Source: Bacteroidetes bacterium UBA7368 (GTDB lineage: Bacteria; Bacteroidota; Rhodothermia; Rhodothermales; UBA10348). Taken from it: a stretch of 13,148 bases of DNA. This document shows, one piece after another, positions 7,959 to 13,148 of the stretch. Every line of letters begins with the position of its first letter. Within the stretch, counting starts at the first letter, position 1. Position numbers and translations under genes: made by a program. The stretch covers positions 1 to 13,148 of the forward strand of contig DKOG01000209.1 in assembly GCA_002469915.1 (NCBI GenBank), written 5' to 3'. A model generated the notes under the pieces. It ran no database searches. It was not told where the DNA came from and saw nothing but the letters and a program-made list of their open reading frames with translations.

Positions 7959-8771
7959 ATGGAGTATGATCCAGTAAAAGATCGGTTTGGAGGGTTAGTC
8001 GCGGGACGATATTGGCCCACGCGTATCTTTTTTGCCCTTTTACACCTCTTTTTTCTGCGCGCATGGTATGTCCGGCGTGCACTGAAGGACGTGTTAAAAT
8101 CCTCTAGTGGCCCTGTTCGAATGTTAGATGCAGGAACGGGGTTTGGCCAGTTTGCTTACTGGGTGTCCAAAAGATTTCCGAATGTCCGCATCCATGCAGT
8201 AGACATCAAGCAGGAATACCTAGACAGAGCAAAGACCTTTTTTGAACAGGCTGGCCTTGATTCTCGAGCTACTTTTGCCATCGATGACTTGACGCGTCTG
8301 CAGGCTAATGGCCCCTACGATTTGATTTTGTCGGTGGATGTGATGGAGCATATCGAAGAGGATGTGACGGTGTTTGAGCATTTTCACCGAGTTCTCCGAC
8401 CCGGCGGATATGTGATTATAAATACGCCCTCAGATCAAGGAGGGTCGGATGTGGGCTCCAACTCGGAGGAAAGCTTTATTGGAGAGCACGTTCGGGATGG
8501 GTACGGGGTAGAGGAAATCCGGGAAAAATTGAAGCGTGCCGGTTTGGTTGCTGAGCAAATAGAGTATGCCTACGGTGCGCGAGGAAGTCTGGCCTGGAAA
8601 ATGTCGATTAAGTGGCCGATGCTGATGTTAAACACTTCTTTTTTCTTGGTGCTTCTACTCCCCTTTTATTATCTGCTGACTTTTCCATTCAGTCTGATTC
8701 TCAATACTCTCGACGTTTCTTCAACAAATGAAACCGGAACAGGGCTTATTGTGGTAGCGCGACGCCCTTGA
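7959..8771 (+). CDS. Class I SAM-dependent methyltransferase with a hydrophobic C-terminus
   Basis: The call is 270 residues from ATG 7959; an in-frame TTG at 7953 would add two. The Rossmann core begins at residue 55 with the SAM-binding motif LDAGTGFG (56-63). It continues with the acidic end of strand 2 (AVDIKQEYL, 80-88), motif IDDLT near 108, the post-strand-4 segment SVDVMEHIEED (125-135), and LRPGGYVIINTP (146-157). A hydrophobic stretch at about 221-250 may anchor it to the membrane. The overall look is of UbiG/biosynthesis-type methyltransferases that act on small or lipid-linked substrates. It follows two glycosyltransferases with gaps of 1 and 6 nt, so it may modify a glycan or lipid carrier made by them. 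This neighbourhood argument is inference. The substrate is unknown. Confidence 0.85.
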   Translation: MEYDPVKDRFGGLVAGRYWPTRIFFALLHLFFLRAWYVRRALKDVLKSSSGPVRMLDAGTGFGQFAYWVSKRFPNVRIHAVDIKQEYLDRAKTFFEQAGLDSRATFAIDDLTRLQANGPYDLILSVDVMEHIEEDVTVFEHFHRVLRPGGYVIINTPSDQGGSDVGSNSEESFIGEHVRDGYGVEEIREKLKRAGLVAEQIEYAYGARGSLAWKMSIKWPMLMLNTSFFLVLLLPFYYLLTFPFSLILNTLDVSSTNETGTGLIVVARRP

Positions 8772-8893
8772 TGTTTGTATTTTGGGCGGGCACCTCTAGC
8801 TAAACACTGGACCGAAAGGCGTGCCCGACCTGAAGGGCTTTGGCCGGTCCTCGCAGGTACTCCCCGGCCTTCTACCACCAACACGCTGGATTT
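8772..8893 (+). promoter_or_regulatory. pyrG leader with two possible stem-loops and a candidate promoter
   Basis: This 122-bp gap is GC-rich and has two inverted repeats. The first has arms CGGGCAC (8787-8793) and GTGCCCG (8821-8827), 7 bp with a 27-nt loop. The second has arms GGCCGG (8842-8847) and CCGGCC (8864-8869), 6 G/C pairs with a 16-nt loop, followed by TTCT rather than a full U-run. A loose Bacteroidota-type promoter (TTG 8749-8751, then GATGTTTG 8770-8777) would start transcription just before GGGCGGG (8784-8790). In Bacillus, pyrG is controlled by CTP-sensitive attenuation from a GGGC start. Similar control here is only a possibility. Confidence 0.35.
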
Positions 8894-10591
8894 GTGCAAA
8901 CCAAGTATGTTTTTGTGACCGGAGGCGTTACCTCGTCACTGGGAAAAGGAATTATTTGTGCCTCTTTGGGCCGTCTTCTTGAAAATCGCGGTCTTCGCGT
9001 GACTATTCAGAAGTTCGATCCCTACATCAACGTAGATCCTGGCACTATGAACCCGTACGAACATGGCGAAGTCTATGTCACGGACGACGGTGCAGAAACA
9101 GATCTCGACCTTGGACACTACGAGCGATTTCTCGGAGTCCCAACGAGTCAGGCAAATAATGTAACCACAGGTCGAGTGTACCTGGAGGTCATCAATAAGG
9201 AACGTTCAGGAGCCTATCTAGGCCGAACTGTTCAGGTGGTGCCCCACATTATTGATGAAATTAAACACTGGATGCAAAAACTCGGAGAAACGGGCGATTA
9301 CGATGTGGTTCTGACCGAAATCGGTGGTACAGTTGGAGATATTGAAGGTCAGCCCTATCTCGAGGCAATTCGTCAGCTGAGGTATGAATTGGGATACCGC
9401 AATACGTTGAACATCCACCTCACATTGGTCCCGTTCCTTGAAGCTGCTGGAGAACTCAAATCCAAACCAACCCAGCATTCGGTCAAAACACTTCTTTCAT
9501 TTGGTCTCCAGCCAGATATTTTGGTTTGCCGTATGGACAGACCCCTTTCAGATGATGTGAAGCGCAAACTGGCACTGTTCTGCAACGTAGATCAACGTGC
9601 AGTAGTGGCCTCTCTCGATGCTGAATCCATCTACGAGGTGCCTCTCCTTATGCGGGAACAGGGTCTCGATACGATTGCAGTCGAGCGACTTCATATGAAG
9701 GAAGACTTTGAAGGCCGTGTACTGGATTCCCCAGATATGGACGGCTGGGTGCGTTTTCTGAGACAACTCAAAGAGCCCGAGGGGACGGTTCGGATCGCGC
9801 TGGTCGGCAAGTATGTAGAACATCAGGACGCGTACAAGTCCATTTGTGAAAGCTTCATTATGGCTGGTGCAGCGAACGGTGTTGAAGTCGATTTGAGGCA
9901 GATTCTATCGGATGATATCACGAAAGAGAATGTAGCAGAACTGCTGGAAGACGTCTCGGGAGTCTTGGTAGCGCCAGGATTCGGTGATCGTGGAATCGAA
10001 GGCAAAATTGAAGCTGTTCGCCACGTTCGGGAAAACGATATCCCATTTTTTGGTATTTGCCTGGGCATGCAGACTTCGGTTATCGAATATGCCCGCAATG
10101 TATGCGGTTGGAAGTCCGCCAATTCAACCGAATTTGATTCCGATACGGAATTTCCTGTCATCGATCTGATGGAAGAGCAGAAGAAAATCTCCGAAAAAGG
10201 AGGCACTATGCGTCTTGGCGCCTATACCTGTGAGCTTGCTGAAGGATCAAAAGTGGGCGATATCTACGGCCGAAAGGTTGTAAAGGAGCGCCATCGCCAT
10301 CGCTACGAGTTGAATAATGTGTTGCGTTATAAGTTGGCTGAGAACGGTATGCAGTTTACCGGTGTGAATCCTAAGCGCGACCTTGTAGAGATCGTTGAGC
10401 TGCCTGATTTACGCTGGTTTGTAGGTGTGCAATTCCATCCTGAGTATAAAAGTACGGTTGGAAACCCACATCCCCTTTTCAATTCTTTTGTTCGGGCCTG
10501 TGTAGAACACGCAACTGATACCGATCGAATGCAAAAACCGACGGGTCCCAAGCGCAATAAGAAAAGACATCTCGCATCCGCCAAGATGTAG
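8894..10591 (+). CDS. pyrG: CTP synthase (glutamine-hydrolysing)
   Basis: PyrG makes CTP from UTP, ATP and glutamine and ends de novo pyrimidine synthesis. The call is 565 residues from GTG 8894, which gives the family N-terminus [19 protein letters not shown]. The frame stays open back to TTG 8840, but those extra residues do not look like the family. The synthetase domain has the P-loop SSLGKG (14-19) and the conserved [19 protein letters not shown]. The class I amidotransferase domain has PGFGDRG, the nucleophile Cys389 in FGICLGMQ, and the His515/Glu517 pair in FHPEYKS. All catalytic residues are present. A basic C-terminal tail of about 25 residues ([10 protein letters not shown]) goes beyond the usual end of the family. 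There is no visible Shine-Dalgarno. The 363-nt gap downstream makes co-transcription with mraZ doubtful. Confidence 0.97.
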   Translation: MQTKYVFVTGGVTSSLGKGIICASLGRLLENRGLRVTIQKFDPYINVDPGTMNPYEHGEVYVTDDGAETDLDLGHYERFLGVPTSQANNVTTGRVYLEVINKERSGAYLGRTVQVVPHIIDEIKHWMQKLGETGDYDVVLTEIGGTVGDIEGQPYLEAIRQLRYELGYRNTLNIHLTLVPFLEAAGELKSKPTQHSVKTLLSFGLQPDILVCRMDRPLSDDVKRKLALFCNVDQRAVVASLDAESIYEVPLLMREQGLDTIAVERLHMKEDFEGRVLDSPDMDGWVRFLRQLKEPEGTVRIALVGKYVEHQDAYKSICESFIMAGAANGVEVDLRQILSDDITKENVAELLEDVSGVLVAPGFGDRGIEGKIEAVRHVRENDIPFFGICLGMQTSVIEYARNVCGWKSANSTEFDSDTEFPVIDLMEEQKKISEKGGTMRLGAYTCELAEGSKVGDIYGRKVVKERHRHRYELNNVLRYKLAENGMQFTGVNPKRDLVEIVELPDLRWFVGVQFHPEYKSTVGNPHPLFNSFVRACVEHATDTDRMQKPTGPKRNKKRHLASAKM

Positions 10592-10602
10592 TGCGCCTTT
10601 AA

Positions 10603-10630
10603 CCGGAGAACCCCACATTTCCCCCTCCGG
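10603..10630 (+). terminator. Possible hairpin after pyrG (no U-run)
   Basis: Arms CCGGAG (10603-10608) and CTCCGG (10625-10630) form a perfect 6-bp stem with a 16-nt loop, 11 nt after the pyrG stop. The downstream sequence (CATCCTTACC) lacks a T-tract, so an intrinsic terminator is not well supported. It could protect the 3' end or assist Rho. Confidence 0.25.
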
Positions 10631-10656
10631 CATCCTTACCTAGAAGTAGAAAAATA

Positions 10657-10680
10657 CTGATCGTCTTTAGCGACGATTAG
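10657..10680. terminator. Terminator-like hairpin, better placed for leftward transcription
   Basis: Arms CTGATCGTC (10657-10665) and GACGATTAG (10672-10680) form nine pairs including one G-U, with a 6-nt loop. On the + strand no T-run follows. On the - strand the hairpin (with one mismatch) is followed by TATTTTTCT, which looks like an intrinsic terminator for a leftward transcript, yet no - strand gene is present. Confidence 0.35.
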
Positions 10681-10700
10681 AGGGCATTTCTGTGCTGGAG

Positions 10701-10718
10701 TTATCCACACTTTCCACA
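10701..10718 (+). promoter_or_regulatory. Tandem DnaA boxes upstream of the dcw cluster
   Basis: TTATCCACA at 10701-10709 is a perfect match to the high-affinity DnaA-box consensus TTATNCACA. It is followed without gap by CTTTCCACA (10710-10718), which matches 7 of 9. A further TTCTCCCCA (10721-10729, 7 of 9) overlaps the left GTGGGG pair. DnaA is known to act as a transcription factor at such boxes, and in Bacillus subtilis it affects the ftsL operon that contains mraZ. A role here is inferred from sequence and position. Confidence 0.55.
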
Positions 10719-10724
10719 TTTTCT

Positions 10725-10740
10725 CCCCACCGGCCCCCAC
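10725..10740 (-). promoter_or_regulatory. Left (reverse-oriented) MraZ-type operator pair
   Basis: Read on the - strand this is GTGGGG-GCCG-GTGGGG, two copies of GTGGGG with a 10-bp period. Known MraZ operators consist of TGGG-type repeats at 10-bp spacing. The pair has the same N4 spacing as the pair at 10835-10850, but points the other way. It lies 58 bp upstream of the candidate -35 element. Binding by MraZ is inferred. Confidence 0.45.
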
Positions 10741-10748
10741 GATGTTTG

Positions 10749-10816
10749 TTTTAGGCCTATATGCTTGAAAAATCAACGTTTTGACCCTGCTGTAGTGTTG
10801 ACTTTCGGGCCTAAAA
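10749..10816. repeat. 9-bp inverted repeat flanking an AT-rich segment
   Basis: TTTTAGGCC (10749-10757) and GGCCTAAAA (10808-10816) are exact inverted copies separated by 50 bp. The left arm runs into the palindrome AGGCCT. The right arm lies in the spacer of the candidate mraZ promoter. The repeat sits between the two opposite GTGGGG pairs, with a centre only about 5 bp from theirs. It could be a dyad protein site; it is too widely spaced to be an efficient RNA hairpin. Confidence 0.4.
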
Positions 10817-10825
10817 ACGTACATT
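10798..10825 (+). promoter_or_regulatory. Candidate mraZ (dcw) promoter
   Basis: TTGACT (10798-10803), a 16-nt spacer and TACATT (10820-10825) resemble a sigma-70 promoter (5 of 6 and 4 of 6 matches). The same bases also fit TTG-N19-TA spacing of the Bacteroidota type. Transcription would begin near 10832, immediately before the direct GTGGGG pair, leaving a leader of about 123 nt. Confidence 0.4.
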
Positions 10826-10834
10826 ACAAGGTAT

Positions 10835-10850
10835 GTGGGGAAAAGTGGGG
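10835..10850 (+). promoter_or_regulatory. MraZ-type operator (right pair)
   Basis: GTGGGGAAAAGTGGGG contains two GTGGGG copies at a 10-bp period, the arrangement known for MraZ binding upstream of its own operon. It lies 9 bp after the candidate -10 element and 105 bp upstream of the mraZ start, so bound MraZ would cover the start of transcription. A third copy, as in enterobacteria, is not seen at the next 10-bp step. Autoregulation by the downstream MraZ is a strong inference. Confidence 0.65.
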
Positions 10851-10931
10851 CGTTTGCCCATCTGTTGACTTCCCATTTTAGCCAAATTTCTGGTCTTACA
10901 AACCCACATAAATTCCCGTCAGGGACACACA

Positions 10932-10945
10932 TTGGTGTAAACCAA
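10932..10945 (+). promoter_or_regulatory. Small hairpin just upstream of the mraZ start
   Basis: TTGGT (10932-10936) and ACCAA (10941-10945) form a 5-bp stem closed by GTAA, a GNRA-type tetraloop, ending 9 nt before the mraZ ATG. It sits where a Shine-Dalgarno would be, and none is present. It is short and A/U-rich, so any effect on translation is uncertain. Confidence 0.25.
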
Positions 10946-10954
10946 CTCACCCAC

Positions 10955-11398
10955 ATGGCACGTTTCAAAGGACAGGCTGAATACTCCGTCGATGCAAAAG
11001 GACGGACCGCCATTCCGGCAAAAATGCGAGCAGCATTGAGCCCGGATGCCCAAGGGACGTTTACGCTTACGAAAGGGTTTGAAAGGTGCATCTATGCGTA
11101 TCCGATGGATCAATGGAAATTAAAGGAAGACGAATATTCGAGTCTGAATACTAATGATCGTGAGGCCAGGCATCTGGTTCGAATGATTTTGATGTGGGCC
11201 GAAGAGGTAAGTCTCGACGGACAGGGCCGAATTTCACTTCCGAAATCGCTTTCTGAATATGCCGGAATAGGTGACAAGGCGCTCATCATCGGCAATATGG
11301 ATCGTATTGAGCTTTGGAATCCAGAAGCGTTTTCAACCTATTTACAAGAGAATTCGGAAGATCAGGAAAGCCTCGTTCAGAAGGTAATGGGGTCCTGA
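10955..11398 (+). CDS. mraZ: Transcriptional regulator MraZ
   Basis: MraZ is a ring-forming DNA-binding protein that regulates the dcw division and cell-wall cluster, usually by repressing its own promoter. ATG 10955 gives 147 residues, normal for the family. The frame is open upstream, but the added residues are not MraZ-like. Two SpoVT-AbrB (swapped-hairpin) repeats are visible. The first is at about 7-50 with DAKGR (13-17) and IPAKMR, the second at about 84-130 with DGQGR (88-92) and ISLPKSL. Both DxxGR loops, which contact DNA in this family, are intact. There is no Shine-Dalgarno. GTGGGG repeats lie in the leader. rsmH follows, as in most bacteria. Confidence 0.97.
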   Translation: MARFKGQAEYSVDAKGRTAIPAKMRAALSPDAQGTFTLTKGFERCIYAYPMDQWKLKEDEYSSLNTNDREARHLVRMILMWAEEVSLDGQGRISLPKSLSEYAGIGDKALIIGNMDRIELWNPEAFSTYLQENSEDQESLVQKVMGS

Positions 11399-11453
11399 AT
11401 CGGCCGTGAACACTAAAGGAAACTTCAATGCGCGAGAATCCAGAGAGCAGCGA

Positions 11454-12413
11454 ATGAACTACGCTTCTGGTTATCACGCGCCTGTTCTTTGCAACGCTGT
11501 ACTAAAGGGACTCATTACGAGGACCGACGGAGTCTATGTCGATGGGACATTAGGCGGTGGTGGCCATACGGCTGCCATGCTGGATGAGCTTGGGGCTAGT
11601 GGACGAGTTTTTGCAATTGACCGAGATGATGATGCGATAGCAGAGGCATCGACTCGGCTTACCGCAGAACTCGAATCTGGTCGATTAACCATTCTGCGCG
11701 GCAACTTCTCTGAGATGGGATCTTTGCTCGAGGAGAAAGGAGTCAATCAGGTTGACGGTATTCTACTGGACCTAGGTGTCTCCTCTCACCAGTTGGACGA
11801 AGCTGATCGAGGATTTAGCCATCGTTTGAGTGGTCCGCTTGATATGAGAATGGACCAGTCTCAGGATGACGATGCCGCAGAGTTGGTTAATCAACTCGAG
11901 GAAGACCAACTCGCGAATGTCATTTATCAATTCGGAGAAGAGCGACGTTCGAGGCGGATTGCCCGTGCCATTGTTCGGGCCCGTCCGATTCTGTCTACCG
12001 AGCAACTAGCCGATGTGGTTCGTTCTGCTGCGGAACGGGATCAACGATCTAAAACGCTGGCTCGAGTTTTTCAGGCACTGCGGATTGCCGTGAACGGAGA
12101 ACTTGATGCGCTAGATGAAACGTTGCTCCGCTCAACGAACTTACTCCACACGGGTGGAAGGTTGGCGATCATCAGCTACCACTCATTGGAAGATCGTCGA
12201 GCAAAACACTTCATGCGAAGTGGAAACCTTAAAGGAGAAATCCTGAAAGACTTTTTTGGTAATCGAATTACTCCCTGGAAAGAAATCACCCGCAAAGCGA
12301 TCGTTGCAGACGAAAGCGAAGTGGAGCAGAATCCGAGAAGTCGGAGTGCTCGTCTTCGTATTGCAGAGCGAGTGGAGGACAGCGCGTACTCCGTTAAATC
12401 GAGTTTAAACTAA
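11454..12413 (+). CDS. rsmH: 16S rRNA m4C1402 N4-methyltransferase RsmH (MraW)
   Basis: RsmH methylates the N4 of cytosine 1402 (E. coli numbering) in the 16S rRNA decoding centre, using SAM. From ATG 11454 the product has 319 residues beginning MNYASGYHAPVL, a typical N-terminus. The in-frame GTG 11406 (335 residues) is closer to the mraZ stop but adds residues without family character. Signatures are the SAM-binding DGTLGGGGH (30-38), LDLGVSSHQLD (105-115), GFSHRLSGPLDMRMD (120-134), VFQALRIAVNGEL (205-217) and ISYHSLEDR (240-248). All are intact. Position after mraZ and before an ftsL-like gene is the standard dcw order. The stop is followed directly by AAGGAG, which abuts the next start. 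Confidence 0.96.
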   Translation: MNYASGYHAPVLCNAVLKGLITRTDGVYVDGTLGGGGHTAAMLDELGASGRVFAIDRDDDAIAEASTRLTAELESGRLTILRGNFSEMGSLLEEKGVNQVDGILLDLGVSSHQLDEADRGFSHRLSGPLDMRMDQSQDDDAAELVNQLEEDQLANVIYQFGEERRSRRIARAIVRARPILSTEQLADVVRSAAERDQRSKTLARVFQALRIAVNGELDALDETLLRSTNLLHTGGRLAIISYHSLEDRRAKHFMRSGNLKGEILKDFFGNRITPWKEITRKAIVADESEVEQNPRSRSARLRIAERVEDSAYSVKSSLN

Positions 12414-12418
12414 AGGAG

Positions 12419-12949
12419 ATGGCTTCAAAAGGATCTAAAGGATCAGGCGGTTCGTCCCGCAAGAAAGGCGTTAGTTTCGTCAAGGGAGGAGCTACGCGCA
12501 AGACACGTACGCCCAAGAAAATGACGAAAAGTGCTCCTTCGCGCACGGTAGTGAAGCCCCGAGCGTCTGCCAAGAAAAAGGGGGCTCCTGCAAAACGAAT
12601 TGCTGAATCTCCTTCTTGGAAAGATCTGGTAACGGATAACGACAGGAAGAAGTCGTTGCAGCAGGAAAATGAATCGTATCTGGGGGCTTTATCTACGACG
12701 CGCTTCGCTGTCGGAGTGCTATCCGTAGCCACCCTGTTCACCTTGTACATCGGTCATGTGTTGACTACACAAGATTTATTAAAAGACGTTCAAGACCTGC
12801 GTCGTGAAAATGAAAATTTGGAGCTTCAACTGAACCAGGTTCAGGGAGAAGAGGCAGAGATTGTAGGCTATGCGGAAATCGTGGAGCGGGCTCGCGCTCT
12901 AGGACTTGAGGACCGAGTGCCTGAGGGAAATCAGATCATCTTACGCTGA
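12419..12949 (+). CDS. ftsL: FtsL-like division protein with a long basic N-terminal tail
   Basis: The product has 176 residues. Residues 1-66 are a low-complexity Lys/Arg/Ser/Gly/Ala-rich tail, followed by a polar linker. One membrane helix (about 94-115) comes next, then a coiled-coil segment (about 116-150), and the ending VERARALGLEDRVPEGNQI resembles the FtsL/DivIC C-terminus. FtsL forms the FtsQ-FtsL-FtsB complex that activates septal peptidoglycan synthesis by FtsW-FtsI. Sequence identity in this family is low, so the call rests on topology and on its place between rsmH and ftsI. The tail makes it longer than typical FtsL of about 100-120 residues. The start ATG 12419 has AAGGAG immediately before it with no spacer, which is unusual. 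Internal Met35 is an alternative. Confidence 0.8.
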   Translation: MASKGSKGSGGSSRKKGVSFVKGGATRKTRTPKKMTKSAPSRTVVKPRASAKKKGAPAKRIAESPSWKDLVTDNDRKKSLQQENESYLGALSTTRFAVGVLSVATLFTLYIGHVLTTQDLLKDVQDLRRENENLELQLNQVQGEEAEIVGYAEIVERARALGLEDRVPEGNQIILR

Positions 12950-12951
12950 CC

Positions 12952-13148
12952 ATGCAACCGAAAGACCAAATAATGGCCCGGATGTACGTCGTGATCACCT
13001 TGGTGAGTCTCGTCCCGATTCTTGTGGGCTTTCAGGTACTTCGGATTACGGTCCTAGAAGGAGGTGAGTTGAGAAAAACGGTCGAAGAGCAGTCCACGGA
13101 GTACGAGCCCATTCCTCCCGCTCGTGGAATCATCATGGATGCCAAAGG
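12952..13148 (+). CDS. ftsI: Penicillin-binding protein / FtsI, N-terminal part (3' end outside window)
   Basis: The frame opens at ATG 12952, 2 nt after the ftsL-like stop, and runs off the window after 65 full codons. A short cytoplasmic stretch (MQPKDQIMARM) precedes a membrane helix at about residues 12-33. It is followed by a periplasmic segment ending in PPARGIIMDAKG, the R-G-x-I-x-D-x-x-G signature found at the start of the pedestal domain of class B penicillin-binding proteins. Its position after rsmH and ftsL is the usual place of ftsI, the septal transpeptidase. The catalytic domain with its SxxK serine is not in view. No clear ribosome binding site is seen, so translational coupling to the upstream gene is likely. 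Confidence 0.9.
   Translation, partial: MQPKDQIMARMYVVITLVSLVPILVGFQVLRITVLEGGELRKTVEEQSTEYEPIPPARGIIMDAK

Larger units (their letters stand above)
10592..10954. other. Non-coding region between pyrG and mraZ, dense in CCCAC/GTGGG motifs
   Basis: This 363-bp gap has no convincing gene on either strand. From left to right it holds two possible hairpins after pyrG, a tandem DnaA-box pair, an inverted GTGGGG pair, an AT-rich segment flanked by a 9-bp inverted repeat, a candidate promoter, a direct GTGGGG pair, and a small hairpin just before mraZ. The core CCAC or GTGG occurs at about 10612, 10705, 10714, 10726, 10736, 10835, 10845, 10902 and 10950, which looks more frequent than expected. The listed elements are described separately. 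Confidence 0.6.

Noticed and set aside
9823..10206. 127-residue - strand open frame inside pyrG
   Set aside because: It is antisense to the amidotransferase domain of pyrG and looks like a shadow frame; the sequence is Ser-rich with no motif.
10863..10900. Second mraZ promoter from the repeated TGTTGACTT (10796 and 10863)
   Set aside because: The second TTGACT (10865-10870) has no TATAAT-like or TAnnTTTG-like element at 16-20 nt downstream.
10636..11091. 151-residue - strand open frame over the pyrG-mraZ gap and mraZ
   Set aside because: It overlaps mraZ, whose protein signature is unambiguous, and its translation shows no domain; it would also contain the operator-like sites as coding sequence.
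1..13148. Mobile element, CRISPR array, tRNA or rRNA gene
   Set aside because: No transposase, integrase, spaced direct-repeat array, cloverleaf-like or rRNA-like stretch was seen on either strand.

Overview
The window is about 13 kb of ordinary chromosomal backbone, with every gene on the + strand and gaps of at most 363 bp. Several features point to the Bacteroidota/Rhodothermota side of the tree (for example Rhodothermia or Balneolia): a short GyrB without the enterobacterial insert, a BatA/GATase1-like membrane protein, a CBS-CBS-ACT protein, few Shine-Dalgarno sequences, and use of GTG or possibly TTG starts. This placement rests on protein character only and was not tested by search. 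No tRNA, rRNA, CRISPR array, transposase or other mobile signature was seen.

Layout. (1) 2-2916: the 3' end of a large BatA/GATase-like membrane protein, a small three-TM protein with a cytoplasmic PH-like tail, and the ribosome-associated GTPase HflX, packed as one probable operon. (2) 2917-3777: an intergenic stretch with a possible promoter and a palindrome, then a CBS-CBS-ACT sensor protein. (3) 3884-8771: gyrB followed almost without gaps by a GtrB/DPM1-like polyprenyl-phosphate glycosyltransferase, a GT4 glycosyltransferase and a methyltransferase with a hydrophobic C-terminus. This looks like gyrase carrying a small membrane-glycan module. (4) 8772-10591: a GC-rich leader with two possible stem-loops, then CTP synthase (pyrG). 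(5) 10592-10954: the longest non-coding stretch, dense in sites. (6) 10955-13148: the start of the division and cell-wall (dcw) cluster, in the order mraZ, rsmH, ftsL-like, ftsI (cut by the window end).

The most interesting part is the region upstream of mraZ. It holds a consensus DnaA box next to a weaker tandem copy, and two separate GTGGGG-N4-GTGGGG pairs in opposite orientation. One pair lies just downstream of a candidate mraZ promoter and the other 110 bp upstream on the opposite strand, with a 9-bp inverted repeat between them. The 10-bp-period GTGGG repeat matches the known MraZ operator type. The sequence therefore suggests autoregulation of the dcw cluster by MraZ, possibly with looping between two operators, and possible coupling to DnaA and replication status. 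The ftsL-like protein also carries an unusually long Lys/Arg-rich cytoplasmic tail. These are inferences from sequence; no wholly new multi-gene system is evident.
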